The notes under the pieces were generated by a model. It was not told the origin of the DNA. It did not search any database and worked only from the letters and a program-made list of their open reading frames with translations. A stretch of 64,000 bases of DNA from Fidelibacterota bacterium (GTDB lineage: Bacteria > Fidelibacterota > Marinisomatia > Marinisomatales > TCS55), in assembly GCA_014239435.1 (NCBI GenBank), contig JAAZYX010000025.1, positions 62,001-126,000 of the forward strand. The letters run 5' to 3'. Position 1 is the first letter of the stretch. Each line of letters opens with the position of its first letter. The translations under genes were made by a program, and so were the position numbers. Below are positions 44,604 through 54,200 of the stretch, piece by piece.

Positions 44604-44639
44604 GCTGGAAAATCCTGCTCAAAAGCGGGATTTTTCAGC
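44604..44639. terminator. Strong hairpin after the PuuD-like gene
   Basis: GCTGGAAAATCCTGCT (44604-44619) pairs with AGCGGGATTTTTCAGC (44624-44639) over 16 positions with two G-T wobbles and a 4-base loop, 21 bases after the stop. The T5 run is inside the stem and no T-tail follows, but position and stability suit termination. Confidence 0.6.
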
Positions 44640-44745
44640 ATAAAAATGCGGAATGCAATTCTGCGCTTTTTTCTAGCAGATAAATCACCTTAAATTCCAG
44701 CTTCATTTTAATTCGCATTACACAAATTTCATCCGGGGAAATAAC

Positions 44746-45177
44746 ATGCCAAAGTGGACAAAAAATAAATTTATTGACGATATGCGGGATAAGTGTAGCC
44801 GCGAAGTCGCAAAAATCGGTGTACAGGTCATCACCTTTTCCGAAAAGCACGCAGAAGAAATCACGTGGGGAAGAGGCGACGATCACGGTACACTGACTTT
44901 TCGGGCAAGCTCCGATGTCGGTTTGCTGCCGATTTTTCATATGACGTCCGAAGGACAGCTAAACCTTCAAATCAATTTTCTTCGATCCAAAGAATTGCCA
45001 AAGCAGGTTTTGCGCGATATGATCGTAAAGCTGGAAGCCAATTTTTTGCGGGAATACGATGCGTACTTTTATCCCGTGGATACCTATGAACCGATGGATA
45101 TGATGTTTAATACCCAAACGCAGGTGATTAAATTCCTTTCAACCGTGGAAGGCTGTGTGTACCGATTAAAACAATAA
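44746..45177 (+). CDS. Hypothetical protein (143 aa)
   Basis: A 143-residue soluble protein with a GGGGA ribosome site before ATG 44746. No signal peptide or membrane segment is visible. Segments such as ITFSEKHAEEITWGRGDDHGTLTFRAS, LNLQINFLRSKELPKQVLRDMIVKLE and a C-terminal QTQVIKFLSTVEGCVYRLK suggest an alpha/beta fold, but I do not recognise the family. It precedes the VKOR-like gene by 7 bases, so the two are likely co-transcribed after the terminator at 44604-44639. Confidence 0.75.
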   Translation: MPKWTKNKFIDDMRDKCSREVAKIGVQVITFSEKHAEEITWGRGDDHGTLTFRASSDVGLLPIFHMTSEGQLNLQINFLRSKELPKQVLRDMIVKLEANFLREYDAYFYPVDTYEPMDMMFNTQTQVIKFLSTVEGCVYRLKQ

Positions 45178-45184
45178 TCCGCAC

Positions 45185-45604
45185 ATGATTCCGTATTTTT
45201 CAGGAGCCCTGTTGGCATTCGCCGGCGGGGCTCTTTCATTTTATTTCCACGGTGTGTATTCAGGAGAATTCCAAAAGCACCCTTGGTGGATTCCGTCATT
45301 CTTGAGAATGGAATCATCGCACTGCACATCCATTGTTGAAACGCCTTTTGGGAAAATCTTCGGACGGCCAAACGCTGCAGTCGGTATTGTCTTTTTTCCG
45401 GCCTATGCAATTCTGCTTGTGCTCACGGCCCACGGACATGTAAATCCAATCCTTCCGTTGTTCATTTCCATTATTACAGTTTTTGCGGGAATGGTATTAA
45501 CCTACGGGTTGATTAAACTGAAAGTCCTTTGCCGTATTTGTATGACGGTTCATTTACTCAATCTGATTAATTTTCTGATACAGCTATGGGCATTTACCTC
45601 ATAA
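45185..45604 (+). CDS. Vitamin K epoxide reductase (VKOR)-like membrane protein
   Basis: A 139-residue protein with four hydrophobic segments and a VKOR layout: loop Cys47 in SSHCTSIVETPFGKIFGRPNAAVG, followed by a membrane segment, and the CxxC active site at Cys116/Cys119 (VLCRICMTVHLL). Bacterial VKOR homologues reoxidise disulfide-forming partners using quinone. The second loop Cys common in the family is missing (position before SSHC). No DsbA-like thioredoxin is fused or adjacent. The last 19 bases overlap a membrane-anchored zinc-ribbon gene. Confidence 0.75.
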   Translation: MIPYFSGALLAFAGGALSFYFHGVYSGEFQKHPWWIPSFLRMESSHCTSIVETPFGKIFGRPNAAVGIVFFPAYAILLVLTAHGHVNPILPLFISIITVFAGMVLTYGLIKLKVLCRICMTVHLLNLINFLIQLWAFTS

Positions 45605-45777
45605 CCTTTTTTCTTCTTGTCACCGGTGCCGTTGGCGTATCCATGCTGATTGCCAACCGAAACCGAAAAGAGGACACGTACTCAGATTTAGATACCGAGG
45701 AGTGGGATTGCCCTGAATGCGGATTTAAGGTACAGGTAGGTTCCGAGTGTATTTACTGCGGGACAGAGAAAAAGTAA
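45586..45777 (+). CDS. Membrane-anchored zinc-ribbon small protein (63 aa)
   Basis: A 63-residue protein starting at ATG 45586 within the end of the VKOR-like gene. It has one N-terminal membrane segment (about residues 3-23), an acidic linker and a four-Cys ribbon, C42-x2-C45-x9-C55-x2-C58 (CPECGF...CIYCG), facing the cytoplasm if the positive NRNRK stretch stays inside. The function is unknown. The overlap with the VKOR-like gene suggests the two are made together, perhaps in membrane thiol redox or assembly. Confidence 0.72.
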   Translation: MGIYLITFFLLVTGAVGVSMLIANRNRKEDTYSDLDTEEWDCPECGFKVQVGSECIYCGTEKK

Positions 45778-45806
45778 AGATTGATTCCCTTAAACTGTTT
45801 TTTGTG

Positions 45807-45828
45807 CATCGAGCATCCTTGCTCGATG
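45807..45828. repeat. Palindrome CATCGAGCA/TGCTCGATG (possible terminator)
   Basis: Perfect 9-base arms with a TCCT loop, 30 bases downstream of the zinc-ribbon gene. It may terminate the unknown/VKOR/ribbon operon or be a REP-like element. Confidence 0.55.
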
Positions 45829-45861
45829 ATATTCGATAGTCTCACTGTCATTTTAAACTGG

Positions 45862-45881
45862 ATTCCGGCATTCGCCGGAAT
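45862..45881. repeat. REP-like palindrome ATTCCGGC/GCCGGAAT
   Basis: Perfect 8-base arms around ATTC, inside a GGATTCCGGCATTCGCCGGAATGAC-type context that is common as a dispersed intergenic repeat in many bacteria. It shares the GTCATTCCG core (in reverse) with the tandem repeat downstream. Confidence 0.55.
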
Positions 45882-45928
45882 GACAAATAGAAGGGTAAGA
45901 GAAGTAGTATAGAGTCCCAAGATTTTCT

Positions 45929-46020
45929 GTCATTCGAAACCACCCAATCTGTCATTCCGAACCACCCAATCTGTCATTCCGAACCACCCAAGCTGTCATT
46001 CCGAACTTGATTCGGAATCC
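45929..46020. repeat. 22-bp tandem repeat ending in a palindrome
   Basis: Three adjacent 22-base units (45929-45950, 45951-45972, 45973-45994) begin GTCATTC(C)GAA and continue with ACCACCCAAxCT; the first has one rearranged base. A fourth, partial unit runs into a palindrome, ATTCCGAA-CTTGA-TTCGGAAT (45998-46018). It looks like a locally amplified REP-type element. Confidence 0.75.
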
Positions 46021-46078
46021 AGAGAAAACACAGATACCGCACCCTACTTTTATCATTTAGTGTAAATTCTTCCACAGT

Positions 46079-47386
46079 ATGCGTAGAATTTTTTTCACAC
46101 TCATTATTTTCGCTTCCGGTTTGGACGCCCAAATTTTGCCACACAATCTCACAGACACCGAACGTCTGCAGTTAGATCAAATCGGATTAAATCGCCAAGT
46201 TACCGATCCGCCTCAGTACATCCAATTCGCACCGGCAGAATTTGATTCCGTTTCGGGAATCATTTTTTCATGGCGCGGATTTCCGACCCTTCTTACTCAG
46301 CTCATAAAAGAAGTGGCGGAAGAAGATACTGCTTGGGTGATCGTAAACGGCACAACGGAAGAAAATTCGGTGTATGCAACATTGTCGTCCAGCGGCGCTA
46401 ATATGAGCAACATTTCTTTTCAGACGGTACCGTCTAACTCCGTCTGGATTCGCGATTACGGTCCGTGGTGGATTTACGATGAACTTGGTGATCTCGCCGT
46501 GATTGATTTGGTGTACAACCGTCCTCGCCCATTGGATGATGCATTCCCTGAAACGTTCGCCGGATTGTACAATACGGATTTTTTCGGAACGGATCTAACC
46601 CAAGCCGGCGGCAACATGCTTTTGGATGGAAAAGGTGCCGTTCTCGTATCGGATATTATTTTTGACGCAAGCGAAGGTTTTGATCCGACACTCACGCAGG
46701 CGGAACTCGAGGAAACCATGCTGAATTATTTTGGTGTTCACAAGGTGATTGTGGTTTCGCACTTGGAATATGACGGTACCGGGCACGTGGATATGTTTGT
46801 AAAGATCCTGAATGACACGACCATTATCGTAGGCGAATACGCGTCTGCCTCTACCGCCGCAGGGAATAATTACGCAATTACCAACGGCGTTGCAACGCAA
46901 CTTGCCGCCGAGACCAACGGCGCCGGGAGGCCTTACACCATCGAGCGGATGCTGATGCCGCCGTACTCAGGAGGCGTTACCTACACCTACATCAATTCGC
47001 TGATTGTGAATAAAAAGATTTTCGTTCCAGTATATGGCTTCAGCACCGATCAGCAAGTTCTGGATCAATACGAAGCGATTGCTCCGGGATATGAAGCAAT
47101 CGGATTTGACTGCAACGACATTATCACATCCAATGGCGCGATTCACTGCATTGCGATAAAGGTTCCGGCAAAAGGCGTGGTAGAACCGATGTGCTCAGAC
47201 TGGATTTCCGGCGATGTAAACCGGGACGGGAATGTGGACATTTTTGATGTATTTTTAATCGCCGATCAGGCAGCGTCAGGTGAATCTAGAGGATTTTGTT
47301 TTGACAATGCCGCGGATATCAATAGTGACGAAAATATTACCATTTTTGATGTAGCTCTGTTGGTTGTGGATATCATGCGGCCATGA
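46079..47386 (+). CDS. Secreted agmatine-deiminase/peptidylarginine-deiminase-like enzyme with dockerin tail
   Basis: A 435-residue exported protein (signal peptide about 1-18). The core (about 40-355) is a guanidine-modifying enzyme of the agmatine deiminase/PPAD family: WIRDYGPWW, QAGGNMLLDG, EYDGTGHVDMFVKIL and the catalytic Cys in NGAIHCIAIKVPA. It should hydrolyse a guanidino group (agmatine or arginine residues) to ureido plus ammonia. The C-terminus has two dockerin-like loops (DVNRDGNVDIFDV, DINSDENITIFDV) ending MRP, resembling the tail of the sulfotransferase-like protein at the window start. Its stop overlaps the start of the following membrane protein. Confidence 0.82.
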   Translation: MRRIFFTLIIFASGLDAQILPHNLTDTERLQLDQIGLNRQVTDPPQYIQFAPAEFDSVSGIIFSWRGFPTLLTQLIKEVAEEDTAWVIVNGTTEENSVYATLSSSGANMSNISFQTVPSNSVWIRDYGPWWIYDELGDLAVIDLVYNRPRPLDDAFPETFAGLYNTDFFGTDLTQAGGNMLLDGKGAVLVSDIIFDASEGFDPTLTQAELEETMLNYFGVHKVIVVSHLEYDGTGHVDMFVKILNDTTIIVGEYASASTAAGNNYAITNGVATQLAAETNGAGRPYTIERMLMPPYSGGVTYTYINSLIVNKKIFVPVYGFSTDQQVLDQYEAIAPGYEAIGFDCNDIITSNGAIHCIAIKVPAKGVVEPMCSDWISGDVNRDGNVDIFDVFLIADQAASGESRGFCFDNAADINSDENITIFDVALLVVDIMRP

Positions 47387-48036
47387 CCAAACCGTTGATT
47401 TACGAACCGATGACAGCCGTTACGGATTTGATGATTGCGGCGTTTGCCATTTATATCGCCCGGGAATTGCATGCATGGCACGGCATTCGTTTCATGAATA
47501 TTCACTGGCACTGGGGTTGGGCATTTTATATGATGGGGATCGGGGCATTTATGGGCGCTGTGTCGCACGGCATCGGCCCGCATTTTTCCGATGCGTCTCG
47601 GCAATTAATCTGGAAAGCTGCGATCATTCCGGTGGGATTTACGAGTGTCTTTTTTCTGATGGGCGCCTTCCACCACAGCTTTTCATTTGATGCGGTGCGC
47701 TGGCTCATTTGGATTCCGATTGCATTTCTCGGCGCGTATCTTTTCGTCATACTGAAAGAGGATTCATTTTTAAATGTGGTCAAATTTTTTGCGCCCGCAA
47801 TGGGATTCGTGTTTGCAGTGATGCTGTACAGCCATTTTGGAATCGGCAGTCCGGGTACGGGACACGTTGCGATGGGAATTTTCATCATGTTTTTAGGCGC
47901 CGGCGTGCAGGTCAGCGGTTTTTCCCTCCATCAGCATTTTAACCACAATGACATTTTTCATATTATCCAAATGGTTGGAATGTTTTATATGCACCGCGGA
48001 AGCCAACTGCTGGTGGATTATGGTGTAGCGCCTTAG
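47383..48036 (+). CDS. Seven-TM membrane protein (DUF6962-like)
   Basis: A 217-residue polytopic protein with about seven hydrophobic helices. Several His and Asp residues in membrane-edge positions (HGIRFMNIHWHWGW, SHGIGPHFSDASRQ, GAFHHSF, LHQHFNHNDIFHIIQM) could bind metal, recalling ceramidase/CREST-type hydrolases, though similarity is only by pattern. I associate it with the uncharacterised DUF6962 group. It overlaps the secreted deiminase gene by 4 bases, so it is co-expressed with it. No function is assigned. Confidence 0.6.
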   Translation: MTKPLIYEPMTAVTDLMIAAFAIYIARELHAWHGIRFMNIHWHWGWAFYMMGIGAFMGAVSHGIGPHFSDASRQLIWKAAIIPVGFTSVFFLMGAFHHSFSFDAVRWLIWIPIAFLGAYLFVILKEDSFLNVVKFFAPAMGFVFAVMLYSHFGIGSPGTGHVAMGIFIMFLGAGVQVSGFSLHQHFNHNDIFHIIQMVGMFYMHRGSQLLVDYGVAP

Positions 48037-48078
48037 GCGATTGGTCTTAAATTCCCCGCCCTTTTAAGAAAGAGAAAT

Positions 48079-49371
48079 ATGCAGGTTAATGTAACATCCC
48101 CCAATAGCTTTACCCGCGAACTCAAGATTCACGTTCCGTGGGAAGAACTCGAGCCCGATTTTAATAAAGCGGTAAAATCCTTCGGCAAACGCATCAAAAT
48201 GCCGGGGTTCCGCCCCGGAAAAGTGCCGGTCAAAAAACTCATGAAAATGTACTTGGGCGACATTGAAGCGCACTTTATTGATTCCCAAATTAACGACTAC
48301 TATTTAAAGGCGCTTCATCAGGAAAAAATTGTGCCGGTAAATCGCGCGACAGTGGATGACATTGATTTTAGCTTTGAGAAACCATTGTCCTTTACCACAA
48401 AAGCGGAGGTGGAACCAGAAATAAAGCTTCCGAAACTTCGGTGGCACAGTTTCAAGGTTGAAAAAAAGATATACGATTCGGATGAAGAAGATTTAAATGC
48501 CGCAATGGATGAACTCAGAAAATCCAAAATGGAAGTGAAGACGGTGGAGGACGGCGCGAAGACAGGCGATTTTGTTATTGCTGACTTTCAAAAGCTGGAT
48601 GAGTCCGGACTTCCGATTATTGGCGAAAAACTCGATCAACGATTTTTGAAAGTTGGCGAAGATCCATTCACCGGCGATAATGAATCCAAAGTGCTTGGCG
48701 CAAAAGCGGATGACACCATTCGCGTAACCGTACCCATAGACGCATCCGGATCAAGCGCGCCGTTTGAACTCAAGGTGCTCAATGTGGAACGTCAGGTTTT
48801 ACCGGAGGTCACTCTTGAATTTGCCAAAAGCATTGACCCCGATTGCGATAGCATTGAAAAATTTCAGGCAAATGTCCGGGAAAAAATCGAACAGAATTAT
48901 GAACGCCGTAGCAATGAAGAATTGGACCGAACCTTGTCTGATGCGCTGATAGAAAAAGTGAAAACGGAGTATCCTCCGTCCATGGTTGATTCGTATTTGG
49001 ACCACATGGTAAACGAACTCAAAGGCGAAGCCAACCGGGATCTCGACGAGGAAAAAGTCCGGGAAATGTACCGGCCCATCGCCGAGCGGAATTTGCAATG
49101 GTTTTTAATTCGGAAAGCGCTTATTAATGATCAGAGTTTTGAAGTTAAAAAAGAAGAACTTGATCAGAATCTTGCCGAAGCTATTGAGCGAAATCCTGAC
49201 CATAAAAAGGAACTGCAGCAGTATTACAAAAAACCCAGCAATCGGCAGCGAATTGAAGACGATTTGATGGAAAAGAAAATTCTGGACTATATCCGAGAAT
49301 TTGCCAAGATTAAGGAAGTGCATGTACCTACAAAAACACTCCGTGAAAGTGCATCGGAGACGGGAGAGTAA
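48079..49371 (+). CDS. tig: Trigger factor
   Basis: A 430-residue ribosome-associated chaperone. The N-terminal domain carries the ribosome-binding signature GFRPGKVPVKKL near residues 43-54. A divergent FKBP-type prolyl isomerase domain follows (KTGDFVIADFQKLDESG...), then a helical C-terminal chaperone arm to about 420. The gene precedes clpP directly (TAAATG), the widespread tig-clpP-clpX order. Confidence 0.95.
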   Translation: MQVNVTSPNSFTRELKIHVPWEELEPDFNKAVKSFGKRIKMPGFRPGKVPVKKLMKMYLGDIEAHFIDSQINDYYLKALHQEKIVPVNRATVDDIDFSFEKPLSFTTKAEVEPEIKLPKLRWHSFKVEKKIYDSDEEDLNAAMDELRKSKMEVKTVEDGAKTGDFVIADFQKLDESGLPIIGEKLDQRFLKVGEDPFTGDNESKVLGAKADDTIRVTVPIDASGSSAPFELKVLNVERQVLPEVTLEFAKSIDPDCDSIEKFQANVREKIEQNYERRSNEELDRTLSDALIEKVKTEYPPSMVDSYLDHMVNELKGEANRDLDEEKVREMYRPIAERNLQWFLIRKALINDQSFEVKKEELDQNLAEAIERNPDHKKELQQYYKKPSNRQRIEDDLMEKKILDYIREFAKIKEVHVPTKTLRESASETGE

Positions 49372-49974
49372 ATGAGTAAAGATATTATTTCTCAATTGGT
49401 GCCAATGGTCGTAGAGCAGTCCGGTCGGACCGAACGCGCTTACGATATTTACAGCCGTCTCTTAAAAGAGAGGATTGTATTTCTCGGCACTCCGATTGAT
49501 GACCATGTTTCCTCGCTGCTGATTGCGCAGCTGCTTTTTCTCGAAGCAGAAGATGCAAAAAAGGACATATACCTTTATATCAATTCTCCCGGCGGAATCA
49601 TTTCATCCGGGATGGGGATTTACGACACAATGCAGTACATCAAACCGGATGTGGCTACCATCTGCATGGGGCAGGCCGCCAGCATGGGTGCCTTTTTGCT
49701 CGCCGGCGGAAAAAAAGGAAAACGCTCTGCGCTTCCGAATTCACGCATTATGATTCATCAGCCGATGGGCGGCGCCGAAGGACAGGCGTCCGATATCAAA
49801 ATTCAGGCGGATGAAATTCTTCGTGTTAAGAAAATGATGAATTCGCTGATGGCAAAAAGTACCGGGCAATCCCTGAAAAAAATTGAAGCGGATTCGGATA
49901 GAAATTTTTTCATGAATGCCAAGGAAGCGAAAAAGTACGGCATTATTGACACGATTTTGGATAGCCGGAAATAA
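49372..49974 (+). CDS. clpP: ATP-dependent Clp protease proteolytic subunit
   Basis: A 200-residue serine peptidase with the ClpP triad: Ser in [14 protein letters not shown] (about residue 103), His in [14 protein letters not shown] (about 128) and a later Asp (about 177, in [17 protein letters not shown]). [24 protein letters not shown] is the substrate groove. Very short propeptide. It starts at the base after the trigger factor stop and ends 5 bases before clpX. Confidence 0.96.
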   Translation: MSKDIISQLVPMVVEQSGRTERAYDIYSRLLKERIVFLGTPIDDHVSSLLIAQLLFLEAEDAKKDIYLYINSPGGIISSGMGIYDTMQYIKPDVATICMGQAASMGAFLLAGGKKGKRSALPNSRIMIHQPMGGAEGQASDIKIQADEILRVKKMMNSLMAKSTGQSLKKIEADSDRNFFMNAKEAKKYGIIDTILDSRK

Positions 49975-49979
49975 CCATA

Positions 49980-51110
49980 GTGGAACGTCCGAATCAGCCT
50001 CTCACTAACGACGTTCAGCCTTTTTCATTCTCCCTTCATAAACCCTCCGAAATAAAATCTTTTCTGGATCGCTACGTTATCGAGCAGGAAGAGGCGAAAC
50101 GCGGTGTTGCCGTTGCGGTATATACGCATTACAAACGCATTCTTCACAATGAAACAGATGATGATGTAGAGCTTGAAAAAAGCAACATTCTGATGATGGG
50201 ACCAACGGGAACCGGAAAAACGCTGATCGCCCGGACACTTGCGAAATACCTTTCTGTGCCGTTTGCCATCGCAGATGCGACGTCGCTTACGGAAGCCGGC
50301 TACGTGGGAGAGGATGTCGAAAATATTTTGGTTAGACTTCTTCAGGTAGCCAATTACAATGTAGGTGCGGCGGAAAAAGGCATCATTTATCTGGATGAAA
50401 TTGACAAGATCGGACGAAAATCCTCAAGCCCGTCCATTACAAGAGATGTTTCCGGCGAAGGTGTTCAGCAAGCGCTGCTCAAAATACTGGAAGGCACCGT
50501 GGCGCACGTACCACCCAAAGGCGGACGCAAGCATCCCGAACAAAGTTTGATTCCGATGGACACCAAAAATATTCTGTTCATTTGCGGAGGTTCTTATGAT
50601 GGATTGGAAGATATTATTTCCCAGCGTCTCGGAAAGGGAAAAATCGGTTTTGGCGGAACAGCTTCTTCTGCAGATTCCGTGGGACCGAATGTCTTTTCGC
50701 ATGTGCAGTCGGAAGATTTTATGAAGTACGGCATCATTCCCGAGCTCGTTGGGCGGCTGCCGGTGGTTACGGCACTGCATGATTTAAGCGAGGATGCGTT
50801 GATGCGTGTACTTTTGGAACCCAGGAATTCTCTTGTGAAACAATATCAAAAGCTCTTTCAGATGGAAGGGATTGAATTGGTGTTTCGAAAATCCGCTCTG
50901 CAGGAAGTCATTCGACGGGCGAAAAAACTAAATTCCGGTGCGAGAGGCTTACGGTCTGTGATGGAAAACGCAATGATGGATTTGATGTACCGCCTGCCGG
51001 AACTGGCGCACGGGGACGGTGGAGAGCCTGTCTCGACGGTGATCATCACCAAAAACGTTATTACGGGAAAGAAACTTCCGACCTACCGCTACCTGCGCAA
51101 ATCCGCCTGA
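49980..51110 (+). CDS. clpX: ClpX ATPase without the N-terminal zinc-binding domain
   Basis: A 376-residue AAA+ unfoldase starting at GTG 49980, 5 bases after the clpP stop. Walker A GPTGTGKT is at residues 74-81, pore loop GYVGED at 107-112, Walker B IIYLDEID, the RKH loop in GGRKHPEQ and the ClpP-docking IGFGG loop near 222. Standard ClpX (about 420 aa) opens with a four-Cys zinc domain binding adaptors and substrates. Here only about 20 residues precede [11 protein letters not shown], with no CxxC, and the upstream space is just clpP. The protein should still work with ClpP but bind substrates differently. Confidence 0.93.
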   Translation: MERPNQPLTNDVQPFSFSLHKPSEIKSFLDRYVIEQEEAKRGVAVAVYTHYKRILHNETDDDVELEKSNILMMGPTGTGKTLIARTLAKYLSVPFAIADATSLTEAGYVGEDVENILVRLLQVANYNVGAAEKGIIYLDEIDKIGRKSSSPSITRDVSGEGVQQALLKILEGTVAHVPPKGGRKHPEQSLIPMDTKNILFICGGSYDGLEDIISQRLGKGKIGFGGTASSADSVGPNVFSHVQSEDFMKYGIIPELVGRLPVVTALHDLSEDALMRVLLEPRNSLVKQYQKLFQMEGIELVFRKSALQEVIRRAKKLNSGARGLRSVMENAMMDLMYRLPELAHGDGGEPVSTVIITKNVITGKKLPTYRYLRKSA

Positions 51111-51164
51111 TTTCCCGGCCTTTTTCACCGCTTGAAATTCTGCCTGCGCTAAAGTATTATCCCG

Positions 51165-51183
51165 AGCTGTATTCAGCTTTTTT
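51165..51183 (+). terminator. Short hairpin with T-run after clpX
   Basis: AGCTG (51165-51169), loop TATT, CAGCT (51174-51178), then TTTTT, 55 bases after the clpX stop and just before the next gene. A minimal rho-independent terminator for tig-clpP-clpX; the stem is only five pairs. Confidence 0.4.
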
Positions 51184-51201
51184 ATTAACACTTCCCGCAC
51201 A

Positions 51202-54200
51202 ATGATAATGCATAAAACAACTCGGATTTCAATCCTTTCCCTCATCCTGATGGGCACTGCCCTCGGTCAGTCAGACCGTATTGCAGGAAAGATTAGAGGA
51301 ACGGTTTCCGACGGTGAAACCGGCGACCCGCTCATTGGTGCGAATGCGCTTGTGCTTCCGGTAGAAGCCGGCCGAGGCGCCATGACCGACATTAACGGTC
51401 AATTTGTTATTCCCAATATTCCCGCCGGCTCGTACGATATGCAAGTGTCCTACATCGGCTATGCAACTTACACTGTTCGGGATGTAAAGATTGTTCCGGG
51501 TCTTACTGTCAATCTCAATTTTAAACTCAACATGGAAGCTGTCGGCATTGCGGCTGTGGATGTTATTGCTCAGCGGGAACAAGATGTGGTGACAGTGAAA
51601 ACAACCACATCCAAGATTGTAATTTCCGGTGAAGACATGCAGAAAATGCCGGTTTCCAATTTTACCGAACTGCTTGCGAATACCGGCGGTGTAGTGGAGG
51701 TAGAAGCAGGACGTTCGAGCGGCATTCACTTGCGCGGCGGACGTTCCGGCGAAGTGGCCTTTTTTGTGGACGGCGTTATGACCAACGATCCCGTTGACCG
51801 ATCACAGGGCGTGGAAATTGACAATGAAGCCATTGAAAGTATCGTCATTACCAAAGGCGGATTTTCTGTGGAATACGGCGAAGCCATGTCAGGCGTGGTA
51901 AGCATTGTAACTAAATCGGGGAGTAAAGAAACCTACAACGGTTCCTTTGAGCATGAAGGCGATGGACTGATGCCCGAAGGCGGTCTGAACAACGGTTATT
52001 CCAGATCTAATTTCAGTCTCGGGGGTCCGGTTCCATTTTTCAAAGGAATCATGTCCTTCTATATTAACGGCACTTACATGCAGGGAGATCAGGCATACGT
52101 TCGCTCTGAAAAACTCGATCATTCCAGTTATTCATCCCCGCAGGGAACCTTTAAGCTGACCTTTTCGCCAAAGCATTCTTCATTCAATGCAACTGTATCT
52201 GCCAACTTCGATAGAAGCGAACGGTACAGTTATTCCCACGGAATCAGCAATGGAAACTGGCTTCAGGATTATTATAAAACGGTGTCGGGCAGTCAGCGTG
52301 TTAGCCTCTTAATGCAGAGTATGCTTGGAAAAAATACCAGCTGGCGGCTGAATGTTAGCTACCACGAACCGTTCACGGATTACGGTTCAGGGAATAATAC
52401 GTCTTACAAAGATTTCAATTACATTTCGACTCGGCTCGATTGGGTGGAATATGCGGAAGGACAGGGATGGTACGATCCGCGTTCCCGGGAATGGCAACCC
52501 ATTACAGACGAAAACGGACTGCCGGTTTTTTCAGAAGAATATTTGACCTATGATGAACTCGTCGGAGGATCCTCAAGCAGTCCGGTGAGCCTTGCGTCTC
52601 TCTCAAATGAATATCAGGCTTTCTATTATTATTACTTTAAGGAAAAGGATTTCTTCAACGTAGCCTCGGGTACCTGGGAATCTGAATTTTACAGAATGCA
52701 GGCGTACAACGAACGCTGGCACGACGCACATCGCTGGTACATTCCATCCAATCAGGATACGTCATCTTATTTTTACGATATCTCAGATTCATCGGCAACG
52801 CTCAAGGAATTTGACCACAGGGAATTTTATTCTTACCTCACCGGGGACGAAGATTTCCAACTGAAATACGATTTATACGATTACGATTCCGATTTTCACA
52901 ACGGCTATTACTGGGACCGCGATCTGTTTAATGTATTTACCTACGGTCCGGGAAGGCCGCGCCAGCACATTCAGCGTACTATCAACCGAACGGCAGAATT
53001 TTTACTAAATACACAGTGGTCACTCAGGAATAATTTCAAATTTGGATTAAACGCCACAACCAACCAAATGATGGTAATGGATATTCAATTCGCAAATCAG
53101 AATCCGTATTTTGATCTGTACGAATACAAAGCCGGCAGCGACGATTATAGACCGCTTACGGTGGCGGCATTTGCCGAAAACCAATTTGAACATGAAGATT
53201 TTGTAGCATCGTTCGGGCTTCGCTGGGATCGGTTCAAGCCGAATGCGAAAGCGGTGGATCAGGTGCAATTGCTGGATGAAGGTGAAATCAAATATTTTAA
53301 TCCGACGACAAAAGATCAAATCAGTCCGCGTTTCAGCCTGAATTTTAGCGCGTCGGACATGACATCCATTTACTGTAATTACGGATACTTTTTCCAGAAG
53401 CCGGAATACGGCGATGTATATCAGGGCATTGTGGATCCCGCCGCCGGACTTCCGATTATCGGAAACCCCGATGTTGAACCCGAAAAAACAATTCAATATC
53501 AGGTGGGAATGGTTCACAAATTTTCAGAAAAAATTGGTATTGAGCTCAGCGCATTTTACAAAGATGTGATCAACGCCGAAGCCAAGCGGATTTACAGCAC
53601 CATGATTGACGGCCAAATAGCAACCGTAACGCTGACGGAAATGGAAGATTTTGCGAAGATTAAGGGAGTGGATGTAAAACTTCGTTTCAACCGTTTTTAT
53701 AATTTATATGGAGATATTGAATACAATTACCTAACTGCAAAAGGCACCGGTTCCAGTAGCCGTGAATATTATTATCTCTACATTTTCGACGCGGACCGTC
53801 CGCTTCCCACAAAAGAATATCCACTCGAATTTGACATTACGCACACGCTCAAGGCCAATATCGGCTATTACATTCCGCCGGTGGGGAAGGGTCTTCGATC
53901 AATGTTCATCGGAAACTGGGATTTCAATGTTCAAGCGAATTTTGCCACCGGACGTGCTTACACGCCGGAAGACAATTATGGGAAAGCCATGGAGCTGGGT
54001 TCCAAGAGAATGCCTCCAACTCGAGATTTAGATCTGGTCATTCGTAAATATCTTGGTCCAATCAGTTTTTATGTGGATATCCGGAATCTCTTTGATTGGC
54101 AAAATATTGCGTATGTGTATCCCTTCAGCGGTGAACCGGACACGAATGGAAAACCGCCAACATTTGAGCATAGTTTATACAGACGTTATATCGGTTATGA

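Larger units (their letters stand above)
45778..46078. other. Repeat-rich intergenic region (about 300 bases, no gene)
   Basis: No ORF of note. The region contains three GC-rich palindromes (45807-45828, 45862-45881, 45998-46018) and a 22-base tandem repeat, listed separately. The promoter of the secreted deiminase gene should lie in the last 60 bases, but I see no confident -35/-10 pair. Confidence 0.8.
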
